Assembly (NCBI GenBank): GCA_028695415.1
Contig: JAQVIY010000002.1
Span: 68,883 to 116,950, forward strand
Direction: 5' to 3'
From: Minisyncoccota bacterium
GTDB taxonomy: Bacteria; Patescibacteriota; Minisyncoccia; Phycocordibacterales; Phycocordibacteraceae
Length of the DNA stretch: 48,068 nucleotides
Numbering within the stretch: the stretch's first letter is position 1; each line of letters starts with the position of its first letter. Positions 1 through 6,341 of the stretch are shown piece after piece. Below the pieces are notes generated by a model that saw nothing but the letters and a program-made list of their open reading frames with translations, searched no databases and was not told the DNA's origin. The translations under genes and the position numbers were made by a program.

Positions 1-1021
1 TGAAATCCGTTGATATCATGGGGAACACCGAAAGCGAAGGCAGTGCACTGGTACGTTCCTGACGCTCAAACACGAAAGCCAGGGTAGCGAAGAGGATTAG
101 ATACCCTCGTAGTCCTGGCCCTCAACGTTGCTCGCTCGCTTTACGGAGTATCGACCCTCTGTGAGGCTAAGCTAACGCGGTAAGCGAGCCGCCTGGGTAG
201 TACGATCGCAAGATTAAAACTCAAAGGAATAGACGGGGACTCGCACAAGCAGTGGATTATGCGGCTTAATTCGTTGATAAACGAAGAACCTTACCAAGGT
301 TAGAAACCCAGCTGCATCCTCTCTGAAAGGAGAGGAGCCTTCGAGGGTGCTGGGCAGGTGATGCATGGTCGTCGTCAGTTCGTGGTTTGAACTGTTCCCT
401 TCAGTGGGGTAACGAACGCAACCCCCGTTGTCTGTTGCCTATATGGCCAGGCGAGACTGCTCCCTCACGGGAGAGGAAGGTGGGGATGACGCCAGATCAG
501 CATGTCCCTTGATACCTTGGGCTGCACGCATAATACAATGGGCGGTACAACGGGTCGCAATGCCGTAAGGCGGAGCCAATCCTTATAAAACCGCCCCCAG
601 TACGGATCGAGGTCTGCAACCGACCTCGTGAAGCCGGAATTGCTAGTAATCGCAGGTCAGCCAAACTGCGGTGAATACGTTCTCGAGTCTTGTACTCATT
701 CAAAAATGTGCTTGGTAGTCATTCAATCCAGTCCGTTCAAATCGGACCCTCCTCCGGGAGCGTAGCGAACGAACAGTCGATATACCGCGAGGTTGTCGGC
801 GGAGAGATCTAGTAGCAAAAAGCAGCCCTCCTGTAGAGATACAGAGCGTATGTGGGACCCATTCTGGTGAGTAATGGGGAACTACTTCACAATCGCGTTG
901 AGCGGATGCAAGGAACGGAATGAATGATGACCCAAGGAGATCTCACAGGGATCGAGATGTTATGAACACCTATGAGAAGTCAGCTGTGTCGTAGTACCAT
1001 GCGTCAAGTTATACTTTATGC

Positions 1022-1480
1022 ATGGAAAGGACACTTCCAGTAGTAAGTAACGAATATGTTGTCGGACTTACGGATGGCGAGGGGTGCTTCTATGTAAATA
1101 TGGGAGTTTCTTCTCGCTATCGAGCAGGATACCGCGTGCAATTGCATTTTCACCTGAAGATGCAAGAGCGCGATAGAGAACTGCTCGAAAAAGTGCGTAA
1201 CACAATAGGATGCGGCGAAGTCTACTTTCAAAAAGAGCAACGCGCCAATCACTGTCAGTGTTATCGCTATACCGTGAGTTCAGAAAAGGATATACAGGAA
1301 ACAGTAATCCCTTTCTTCAAACAATATCCGTTACAAAGTGCGTCGAAGGGTGCGAGTTTTGAGATTTTCTGCAAGATCGCTTCTCTTGTAAAAGAGAAAA
1401 AGCATCTTACACCTGAAGGTCTTGAAGAAATTCGTGAACTCAAATCGCGCATGAATCAAAAAACTGCTGGACTCGCGTAG
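1022..1480 (+). CDS. LAGLIDADG homing endonuclease encoded in group II intron
   Basis: This 152-residue protein has a single LAGLIDADG motif (VVGLTDGEGC, residues 13-22), as in single-motif homing endonucleases, which cut DNA as homodimers. It lies in the domain IV position of the intron and, by homology, would cut intron-less 16S genes near the 1398/1399 junction. The start ATG at 1022 comes just after a TATACT-like element. The stop codon TAG (1478-1480) falls inside domain V, so the last codons and the catalytic RNA helix share sequence. LAGLIDADG proteins in group II introns are uncommon; the usual partner is a reverse transcriptase. It could instead act mainly as a splicing maturase. Confidence 0.85.
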   Translation: MERTLPVVSNEYVVGLTDGEGCFYVNMGVSSRYRAGYRVQLHFHLKMQERDRELLEKVRNTIGCGEVYFQKEQRANHCQCYRYTVSSEKDIQETVIPFFKQYPLQSASKGASFEIFCKIASLVKEKKHLTPEGLEEIRELKSRMNQKTAGLA

Positions 1481-1532
1481 TACGAGAAATTCGTATGCTA
1501 CGTGGGAACGCAAAGACGTCTCGGTCTATTGC
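1473..1532 (+). other. Group II intron domains V and VI
   Basis: Domain V (1473-1505) has a 9-bp lower stem, a two-nucleotide AT bulge at 1495-1496, a short upper stem and a GAAA-containing loop. A CGC triad at 1474-1476 pairs with GTG at 1502-1504, with a central G-U wobble, which is the accepted catalytic-triad arrangement. It is one nucleotide shorter than the typical 34. Domain VI (1510-1532) has two 4-bp stems, GCAA/TTGC and AGAC/GTCT, separated only by the unpaired A1528, the expected branch-point position. Confidence 0.8.
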
Positions 1533-1622
1533 AATCCGCCCGTCAAGTCAAGGGAGCTGGGGGTGCCCGAAGGTCTGCCTCGCGCAGGACTACGGCAAAT
1601 TCAGTGACAAGGACTAAGTCGT

Positions 1623-2400
1623 TGGTGCATGCTGCACCTGTTGCGACGCTTGGGAGTAATCCCTCGAAAAATAAACTCGGCTATATGCTGGAAGACCTGA
1701 GTATCCCGCGCTACGCGGTATAATTACGATTATGCCCGTGACAATGCGTCGGGTGCAGAAAATCAGCAGGGAAGTCCTCTGTGTTAAAACGCATGACCCC
1801 TCAGAGACTACACGCCGAGCGCCGTTCAATTCGGACAAAGAAATTCAAGCATATCTGCAGGGTGCGCTCCATGATGCGTATCGTCGCGAGAATCGCATTC
1901 GGTTTTCTCAAAAAGGAACTGAATGGTTAACGACTCTCAAGGATCTTCTCGGTCAACTCGGCTATCGGTCGTGGATGTATCGGGAAGGTTCACGTGATGT
2001 ATATGATCTGGAAACCACCGCAGAATTCTTGGATTTTAAGTTCGATGTCTCGATTCTTGAGACGAGTGAAGAAAAGGCGGCGTATATTCGCGGTTTTTTC
2101 GATGCAGAGGGCGGTATTCCGCATTCGCGGGACGCCTCACTCTACATTCAGCTCGTGCAAAAGGATCTCGAGAAAATGCGATCGATCAAATCAGTGCTCC
2201 AATCGCTCGGTATCAAGACCGGTGTGCTCCACAATCCGAGCCGCAAGGTTGATCCAAATTATTGGCGCTGCTTTGTAAGCACTGAATCGCATTCAGACTT
2301 CGCGCGTATCATCGGGTCATCGCACCCGTTGAAGCGAGCACGGTTTGAAGAACGGATGATGATATAGTCCATGCCTCATAGCGATATGAGGGGGACACAG
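1623..2400 (+). mobile_element. Group I intron in 16S rRNA (after E. coli U1498) with LAGLIDADG ORF
   Basis: The borders are exact: the 5' exon ends in U1622 and the intron ends in G2400. P1 pairs exon GTCGT (1618-1622) with GCGAC (1643-1647), giving the terminal U-G pair group I introns need. P3 is CTCGGC (1676-1681) with GCCGAG (1814-1819). P7 is GACTA (1806-1810) with TAGTC (2365-2369), within the family-typical CAGAGACTACACG and GATATAGTCC. P9 is the hairpin CCTCATA-GCGA-TATGAGG (2374-2391). A 6-bp hairpin, GGTGCA/TGCACC at 1624-1638, sits in the P1 loop. The ORF extends through the P7-P8 interval. Confidence 0.92.
1732..2367 (+). CDS. LAGLIDADG homing endonuclease encoded in group I intron
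   Basis: This 211-residue protein has one clear LAGLIDADG motif (YIRGFFDAEGGI, residues 118-129) and a weaker one at about 37-48 (EIQAYLQGALHD), so it is probably a monomeric two-motif enzyme. It should spread the intron by cutting intron-less 16S at the U1498 region. The frame opens at ATG 1732, upstream of the P7 and P3 strands, so the first 30 or so codons overlap the ribozyme core. No in-frame ATG is seen soon after the core, and the true start is uncertain. The TAG stop (2365-2367) lies in the 3' strand of P7. The overlap at both ends makes coding and RNA folding mutually constrained. Confidence 0.82.
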   Translation: MPVTMRRVQKISREVLCVKTHDPSETTRRAPFNSDKEIQAYLQGALHDAYRRENRIRFSQKGTEWLTTLKDLLGQLGYRSWMYREGSRDVYDLETTAEFLDFKFDVSILETSEEKAAYIRGFFDAEGGIPHSRDASLYIQLVQKDLEKMRSIKSVLQSLGIKTGVLHNPSRKVDPNYWRCFVSTESHSDFARIIGSSHPLKRARFEERMMI

Positions 2401-2444
2401 AACAAGGCACGGGTAGCGGAAGCTGTTCGTGGAACATATCCAAT

Positions 2445-2640
2445 TTGGAATCGCTATTGCCCGAAAGGCGTAGCATGTCGATACGATTCGCAAGAATCGT
2501 TGGAGATAGCAGTTGTCCATAAACACTGCTCGAGCGCCAGGGAACGTAATCTGGTGGTCGGTTGAGAGCCACATATGAGCTCTCAACTGGGACAGAATAG
2601 GCGGAACAAAAGAGCGCACACAAACATCTTTTCAGTGACT
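2445..2640 (+). other. Structured 16S 3' spacer without a gene
   Basis: No credible CDS is seen here. The stretch holds several perfect hairpins: ACGATTC-GCAA-GAATCGT (about 2482-2500) and GTTGAGAGC with GCTCTCAAC (about 2560-2586). A shorter one lies around CCCGAAAGG at 2460. It is probably transcribed 16S trailer and may carry rRNA processing signals. A third intron was considered, but no 3' exon resembling a 16S tail was found. Confidence 0.4.
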
Positions 2641-2676
2641 CAACACAAAACGCCCCTTTGGGGGCGTTTTGTGTTG
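2641..2676 (+). terminator. Intrinsic terminator after 16S rRNA
   Basis: A long near-perfect hairpin, CAACACAAAACGCCCC against GGGGCGTTTTGTGTTG with a short T-rich loop, follows the 16S trailer. There is no T-run after the stem, but the 3' arm holds TTTT. It would separate 16S from the tRNA gene. Confidence 0.7.
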
Positions 2677-2724
2677 AGGTGGAAAGATAATGAGATTTTT
2701 GCTAGTATCAATAAGTTCTTTATC

Positions 2725-2797
2725 GCACGCTTAGCTCAGTTGGTAGAGCACTCGACTGATACTCGAGCGGTCCTAGGTTCGACTCCTAGAGCGTGCA
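2725..2797 (+). tRNA. tRNA-Ile (anticodon GAT)
   Basis: Full cloverleaf of 73 nt. The acceptor stem is GCACGCT/AGCGTGC and the D arm is AGCTCAGTTGGTAGAGC. The anticodon stem CTCGA/TCGAG has loop CTGATAC, and the T arm is CTAGG-TTCGACT-CCTAG. The discriminator is A2797. The next bases are CCG, so CCA is not encoded. tRNA-Ile after 16S is the common bacterial arrangement, but here a terminator lies between them and no tRNA-Ala or 23S follows. Confidence 0.96.
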
Positions 2798-2804
2798 CCG
2801 AGTC

Positions 2805-2842
2805 AAAATGAAAAACGTCTCTCTGGGGATGTTTTTCATTTT
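2805..2842 (+). terminator. Intrinsic terminator after tRNA-Ile
   Basis: A 12-bp perfect stem, AAAATGAAAAAC with GTTTTTCATTTT, starts eight bases after the tRNA. The AT-rich 3' arm ends in TTTT, giving a terminator-like structure. Confidence 0.7.
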
Positions 2843-2871
2843 CGGCGAGGCGCACAGGCTATATGCCTACA

Positions 2872-2934
2872 TAGAGCGTGCACCAAAAACAGAATCAAGG
2901 CCTTCAACTCGATTGATACTCGAAGCGTGCACCT
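2872..2934 (+). repeat. Partial repeats of tRNA-Ile
   Basis: Two fragments repeat the tRNA. TAGAGCGTGCACC (2872-2884) equals the end of the T arm plus the acceptor strand. A second piece, about 2905-2933, joins the anticodon arm (ACTCGA-TTGATAC-TCGA) directly to AGCGTGCACC and lacks the T arm. Neither can fold as a tRNA. They look like decayed copies or junctions left by recombination at the tRNA. Confidence 0.65.
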
Positions 2935-2979
2935 GAGACTTATACCCACACCCGCAAAACGCAGGTAGCGGAAGGGGAT

Positions 2980-2985
2980 TATACT
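2980..2985 (+). promoter_or_regulatory. -10 box (TATACT) of PrcB-like gene
   Basis: TATACT is followed by only six bases and then ATG 2992, so transcription probably begins at or next to the start codon. Confidence 0.6.
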
Positions 2986-2991
2986 GGAATC

Positions 2992-3507
2992 ATGGACGCC
3001 ATGAAGCGAGATAGGCTAATCATCGTCGGCGTGGCGCTCGTTGCTGTCTGTACCGGCGTGTATCTTTTCTTGAGTGGGAAATTCTCGGATATGCCGTTGC
3101 CGTCTAATGCACCGGCGGCTGCAACTACCGTGCCTTTTACGCCGCTCGTAAGCGGTTCGCAATCTGCGGTGACCGATCGCGTGAATTATTTTATCACCTC
3201 TTCAGACCAGTTGAGCGAGCTCTGGAAGATGATCAACGCTTCGAGCACTCCTCCGAAAGTCGATTTCAACAAGGACGCAGTTATTGCAGTCTTTGCCGGG
3301 CAGCAGCCGACTACCGGCTATGTTATCAAGGTCTCAAAGATCGTAGATTCGAGTGCGCGCTTGGTCTCTATAACTATCGCCAAGCCAGCCGAGAGCTGTA
3401 TATCCGGAGAATCACTTACCGCTCCCTACGAGCTCGTCGCTGTTCCTCTGACAGCGCTTCCTCTCGCACATGAGGATCTCTTGGCGACCGCCAACTGTCC
3501 TAAATAA
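2992..3507 (+). CDS. Exported protein with PrcB C-terminal-like domain
   Basis: This 171-residue protein has an N-terminal hydrophobic segment (about residues 9-27), a signal anchor or uncleaved signal peptide, then a Ser/Pro/Thr-rich linker. The C-terminal half contains VIAVFAGQQPTTGYVIKV at about 98-115 and a late PYELVAVP stretch. These match the pattern of the PrcB C-terminal domain, which in Treponema belongs to a protease complex. The family assignment is from memory of the pattern and moderate. It is probably anchored outside the membrane. ATG 2992 is preferred because TATACT lies six bases upstream; ATG 3001 is also in frame. No operon partner is obvious, since murD starts 46 bp later. 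Confidence 0.6.
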   Translation: MDAMKRDRLIIVGVALVAVCTGVYLFLSGKFSDMPLPSNAPAAATTVPFTPLVSGSQSAVTDRVNYFITSSDQLSELWKMINASSTPPKVDFNKDAVIAVFAGQQPTTGYVIKVSKIVDSSARLVSITIAKPAESCISGESLTAPYELVAVPLTALPLAHEDLLATANCPK

Positions 3508-3553
3508 ATCCTCCTCGCCGTCGCTCGTGCGAACACTATGAGGATGCGCTACG

Positions 3554-4948
3554 ATGTGCTCAATGGACGCCTCTTCGCATTTTCGTGGAAAGAAGATAAC
3601 GCTCATGCGCATCGGCCTTTTGGGTCGAGGCGTCGGTGATGCAGCATACCTCGCGAAATGCGGCGCGGAAGTACTGGTGGTTGACGACGCTCCGCAGGAG
3701 ATTATGCAGCCGTCGGTTGATGCGCTGAAAGAATTCAAGAATATCAAGTTCAAGTTCGGGAAATATGATCTCGATGACTTCAGAACATGCGATATGGTCC
3801 TCAAGGGTGCCGGTACGCCGCTCAATTCTCCGGAGATTGCTGAAGCTAAGAAGAACGGCATACCCGTGCGTATGAGCGCTGATCTTTTCGCAGAGATTTC
3901 AGGTGTTCCTGTCATTGGTGTTACCGGTACGCGCGGGAAGTCCACCGTCACGCACATGCTCCACGCCATTCTGAAAATGGCGAAGAAGAAAGTGCTCCTC
4001 GGCGGAAATGTGCGCGGTGTCTCCACGCTCGCACTTCTCGAAGAAGTGACCCCTGAGCATATCGCGGTCTTAGAACTCGACTCGTGGCAGTTGCAGGGCT
4101 TTGGCGAGGCGCGGGTAAGCCCGCACATCGCAGTATTCACCACCCTCTACCCCGATCATCAGAACTACTACAGCCGAGCGAGTGAGCGAATTGCCGAGAT
4201 AAATCTTGACAATTCCGAACGAGCGAAGGATGAAAGCTCTGCTTATAAAGGTATCTCGGGACAGTATCTCGCTGACAAAGCGAATATTTTCCAATATCAG
4301 AAGCCGAGCGATACTCTCATCATCGGCAAGCAATGCGCGGCTGTGATTGTCGAGAAGTACGGTGACAAAGTCGAATCGAAGACTATCGTTGCAGATGAAT
4401 TCAAGCTTCCCGATACCTGGATACTCAAGATACCCGGACTCCATAATCGCTACGATGCTGCTCTCGCGCTCGCAGCTGCTCGCGCACTCGACATCCCCGA
4501 CGAGACGAGTCGAAAAGCACTCGAGTCGTTTTCTGGCGTGCCCGGGCGCCTCGAGCTCGTGCGCGAGGTGAAGGGAGTGAAGGTGTATAACGACACGACC
4601 GCGACCACGCCCGAGGCGACTCTGGCCGCGCTCTCGGCGTTTAGTCCCGCACATACGGTGCTCATCATGGGCGGCGCTGATAAAGATTTAGATATGAACG
4701 CGCTCTTGCTGAAGCTTAGAGAGGTGAAGCGAGTCATATTGCTTGCTGGTACTGGTACGAATCGCGTACTTGAATATATACCGAATGCGTCGGTATTTGA
4801 TAATCTGAGTCAGGCAGTGCATGAGGCATCTAGAGCAGCAGAGTCAGGCGACACTATTCTTTTTTCGCCCGCATTTGCATCATTCGGTATGTTCAAGAAC
4901 GAATACGACCGCGGAGACCAGTTCAATGCGCTCGTACAGAAGCTATGA
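3554..4948 (+). CDS. murD: UDP-N-acetylmuramoylalanine--D-glutamate ligase
   Basis: Cytoplasmic ATP-dependent ligase that adds D-Glu to UDP-MurNAc-L-Ala in peptidoglycan precursor synthesis. Its 464 residues are close to the family norm. An N-terminal Rossmann-like part has LLGRG at 22-26, the Mur ligase P-loop GTRGKST is at 125-131, and the central-to-C-terminal sections include GVPGRLELV and NDTTATTPEA, typical of MurD. ATG 3554 is kept because residues before the internal ATG 3605 (FRGKKITL) match the usual MurD N-terminus; ATG 3563 is also possible. The stop TGA overlaps an ATG at 4945 that begins a micro-ORF leading into murC. Confidence 0.93.
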   Translation: MCSMDASSHFRGKKITLMRIGLLGRGVGDAAYLAKCGAEVLVVDDAPQEIMQPSVDALKEFKNIKFKFGKYDLDDFRTCDMVLKGAGTPLNSPEIAEAKKNGIPVRMSADLFAEISGVPVIGVTGTRGKSTVTHMLHAILKMAKKKVLLGGNVRGVSTLALLEEVTPEHIAVLELDSWQLQGFGEARVSPHIAVFTTLYPDHQNYYSRASERIAEINLDNSERAKDESSAYKGISGQYLADKANIFQYQKPSDTLIIGKQCAAVIVEKYGDKVESKTIVADEFKLPDTWILKIPGLHNRYDAALALAAARALDIPDETSRKALESFSGVPGRLELVREVKGVKVYNDTTATTPEATLAALSAFSPAHTVLIMGGADKDLDMNALLLKLREVKRVILLAGTGTNRVLEYIPNASVFDNLSQAVHEASRAAESGDTILFSPAFASFGMFKNEYDRGDQFNALVQKL

Positions 4949-5040
4949 AGAAGGTTCATTTCATCGGCACCCCAGTAGTACAACCTCACTCCGTTCGGTT
5001 GGCTACGGGGCAGGTTGGCGGTTGCATTGACGAACTATGA
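4945..5040 (+). CDS. 31-codon coupled micro-ORF between murD and murC
   Basis: This ORF starts in the ATGA overlap with murD and stops in an ATGA overlap with murC ATG 5037, so ribosomes could pass through all three frames by reinitiation. Its first eight residues, MKKVHFIG, look like the normal start of a MurC protein, and murC itself then repeats YFIGIGG. The rest is encoded by a palindromic element (4970-5010). It is either a remnant of an older murC start displaced by the repeat or a coupling leader. A function as a peptide is not implied. Confidence 0.4.
   Translation: MKKVHFIGTPVVQPHSVRLATGQVGGCIDEL
4970..5010 (+). repeat. Palindromic element between murD and murC
   Basis: Imperfect stem-loop with arms CCCC/GGGG, GTAG/CTAC and CAACC/GGTTG enclosing TCACTCCGTTC. 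It shares the string GGCTACG and nearby GGGGCAGG/AGGGCAGG with the palindrome inside murC at 5713-5738, suggesting a dispersed repeat family. Confidence 0.5.
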
Positions 5041-6338
5041 ATAGAACACCACACATTCGTCGCGCTTATTTTATTGGGATAGGGGGAATTGGAATGAGCG
5101 CGCTTGCGCAGCTGCTCGCGCATGACGGCGTGCGGGTGAGCGGCTCGGATCGTGAAGCAAGTCCGGTGACGGCGCTTCTCGAGTCGAAAGGCATCACCGT
5201 TGCGATAGGACAGAAAGCCGATAATGTTCCTGCCGATGCGGAACACGTCGTGTACAGTGACGCGGTGCCCGAGGATAATCCGGAGCGTGCGAGAGCGAAA
5301 GAACTCGGCATCTCACAACTTTCCTACTTCGCAATGCTGGGAGAAGTGTCAAAAGGGAAGCGGACTATCGCGGTCGCGGGCACCCACGGCAAGACGACAA
5401 CGACGGGTATGCTTGCGGCGATACTGCGCGATGCGGGAGCATCGCCGACGGCGGTTGTCGGCTCTATCGTCAAGGATTTCGGTTCGAATTATCTCGCCGG
5501 CACGTCCGATGTATTCGTCGTCGAGGCATGCGAATATCGCGATCATCTTCTTGAACTTTCTCCGCACGTGTTAGTCCTAAACAACATCGAATGGGACCAC
5601 ACGGATTATTTCAAGTCGCTTGAAGCATTGCAGGAGACGTTTCGGAAGGCGATTCTGAAAGTGCCGCATGATGGTGCCATCATCACGAACCCGAATGATA
5701 AAAACATAGCCCCCCTGCTTCGCCAAGGCTACGCAGGGCAGGCGCGCATCGTTGACTACACGAGAGAGCCAGCCTACGAGCTCCGATTGCCGGGGGAATT
5801 CAATCAGCAGAATGCACGCGCCGCAGTGGCGGCGGCACGTGTCATTCTCCCACATATTTCAGACGCAACTATTTCTGAATCGCTTGCGGCGTTCCACGGT
5901 ACCTGGCGAAGATTTGAATATAAAGGGAAAACCGCAAAGGGCGCAGAGGTCTACGATGATTATGCGCACCACCCGACCGCGGTGAGAAAAACACTCGAAG
6001 CACTTCGTGCCAAGATATCGGGCAAGATTATCGTCGCTTTTCATCCGCACCTCTACAGCCGGACGCGCGATTTGCTCGATGAATTTGCAGTCGCGTTTGC
6101 CGACGCTGACCAAGTCTACATCGCGCCTATCTATGCCGCACGTGAAGTAGATGATGGGTCTATGTCGAGCGAAATACTCGCAGAACGCATTCGCGCGACC
6201 GGCATCGAGGCGATAGCGCTCGATTCGTTCGACTCTATAGAGCGCGTGCTTGCCGAGGTCGAGTCAGACGATACTATCATCACGATGGGCGCGGGCGACA
6301 TCTACAAAGTCGCCGACGCGCTCGTGGCAGATAAATAA
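5037..6338 (+). CDS. murC: UDP-N-acetylmuramate--L-alanine ligase
   Basis: Adds L-Ala to UDP-MurNAc, the first peptide step of peptidoglycan synthesis, in the cytoplasm. The N-terminal motif FIGIGGIGMSALAQ (12-25) is diagnostic for MurC. The P-loop GTHGKTT is at 115-121, the central domain has HTDYF, and the C-terminal domain has YDDYAHHPTAV at about 304. At 433 residues it is shorter than the usual 460-490. Residues of about 225-235 (PLLRQGYAGQ) are encoded by an in-frame palindromic repeat. No Shine-Dalgarno is seen; translation is probably coupled to the upstream micro-ORF. Confidence 0.93.
   Translation: MNRTPHIRRAYFIGIGGIGMSALAQLLAHDGVRVSGSDREASPVTALLESKGITVAIGQKADNVPADAEHVVYSDAVPEDNPERARAKELGISQLSYFAMLGEVSKGKRTIAVAGTHGKTTTTGMLAAILRDAGASPTAVVGSIVKDFGSNYLAGTSDVFVVEACEYRDHLLELSPHVLVLNNIEWDHTDYFKSLEALQETFRKAILKVPHDGAIITNPNDKNIAPLLRQGYAGQARIVDYTREPAYELRLPGEFNQQNARAAVAAARVILPHISDATISESLAAFHGTWRRFEYKGKTAKGAEVYDDYAHHPTAVRKTLEALRAKISGKIIVAFHPHLYSRTRDLLDEFAVAFADADQVYIAPIYAAREVDDGSMSSEILAERIRATGIEAIALDSFDSIERVLAEVESDDTIITMGAGDIYKVADALVADK
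5713..5738 (+). repeat. Palindromic repeat inside murC
   Basis: CCCTGC and GCAGGG arms enclose TTCGCCAAGGCTAC, which itself contains GCC/GGC. It keeps the murC frame open and codes for part of PLLRQGYAGQ. I recall similar CTTCGCCAAGG palindromes from CPR genomes. Confidence 0.5.
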
Positions 6339-6341
6339 AAG

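Larger units (their letters stand above)
699..1535 (+). mobile_element. Group II intron in 16S rRNA (between E. coli 1398 and 1399) with LAGLIDADG ORF
   Basis: Seen directly: a domain V helix at 1473-1505; domain VI at 1510-1532, with GCAAAGAC pairing to GTCT and TTGC around a single bulged A at 1528; and a 3' end of AT at 1534-1535, seven nucleotides after that A. EBS1 TGAGTA at 868-873 sits in the loop of a CCCATT/AATGGG hairpin and is complementary to IBS1 TACTCA at 693-698, which fixes the 5' splice site after 698. The stretch 900-990, including GAAGTCAGC at 976, resembles the domain IV entry of bacterial group II introns. The GUGC start motif lies at 708, nine nucleotides into the intron. 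EBS2 was not identified. There is no reverse transcriptase; domain IV carries a LAGLIDADG ORF. Confidence 0.85.
1..2444 (+). rRNA. rrs: 16S ribosomal RNA, 3' part, interrupted by two introns
   Basis: The window opens inside 16S rRNA at about E. coli position 690. Recognisable landmarks are GGATTAGATACCC (from 94), the region ending CGGCTTAATTCG (from 261), GTCGTCAG (from 369) and GTGAATACGTTC (from 671). Mature exons are 1-698, 1536-1622 and 2401 to about 2444. Joining 698 to 1536 restores GTACTCACCGCCCGTC. Joining 1622 to 2401 restores AAGTCGTAACAAGG. Helix 45 follows at 2409-2428 with a GGAA loop and a fully paired 8-bp stem. The 3' end is set only by alignment to E. coli. The tail after helix 45 does not contain the usual CCUCC. 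The 5' end lies outside the window. Confidence 0.95.

Noticed and set aside
699-1535. First 16S intron as a group I intron
   Set aside because: Its borders at the exact exon junction are A and T, not U and G. Domain V/VI and EBS1-IBS1 fit group II far better.
2371-2565. 64-codon plus-strand ORF after the second intron
   Set aside because: It covers the intron end, 16S helix 45 and the trailer, and has no promoter or recognisable sequence.
2437-2610. A third intron in the 16S tail
   Set aside because: No 3' exon resembling a 16S tail and no group I or II core could be found.
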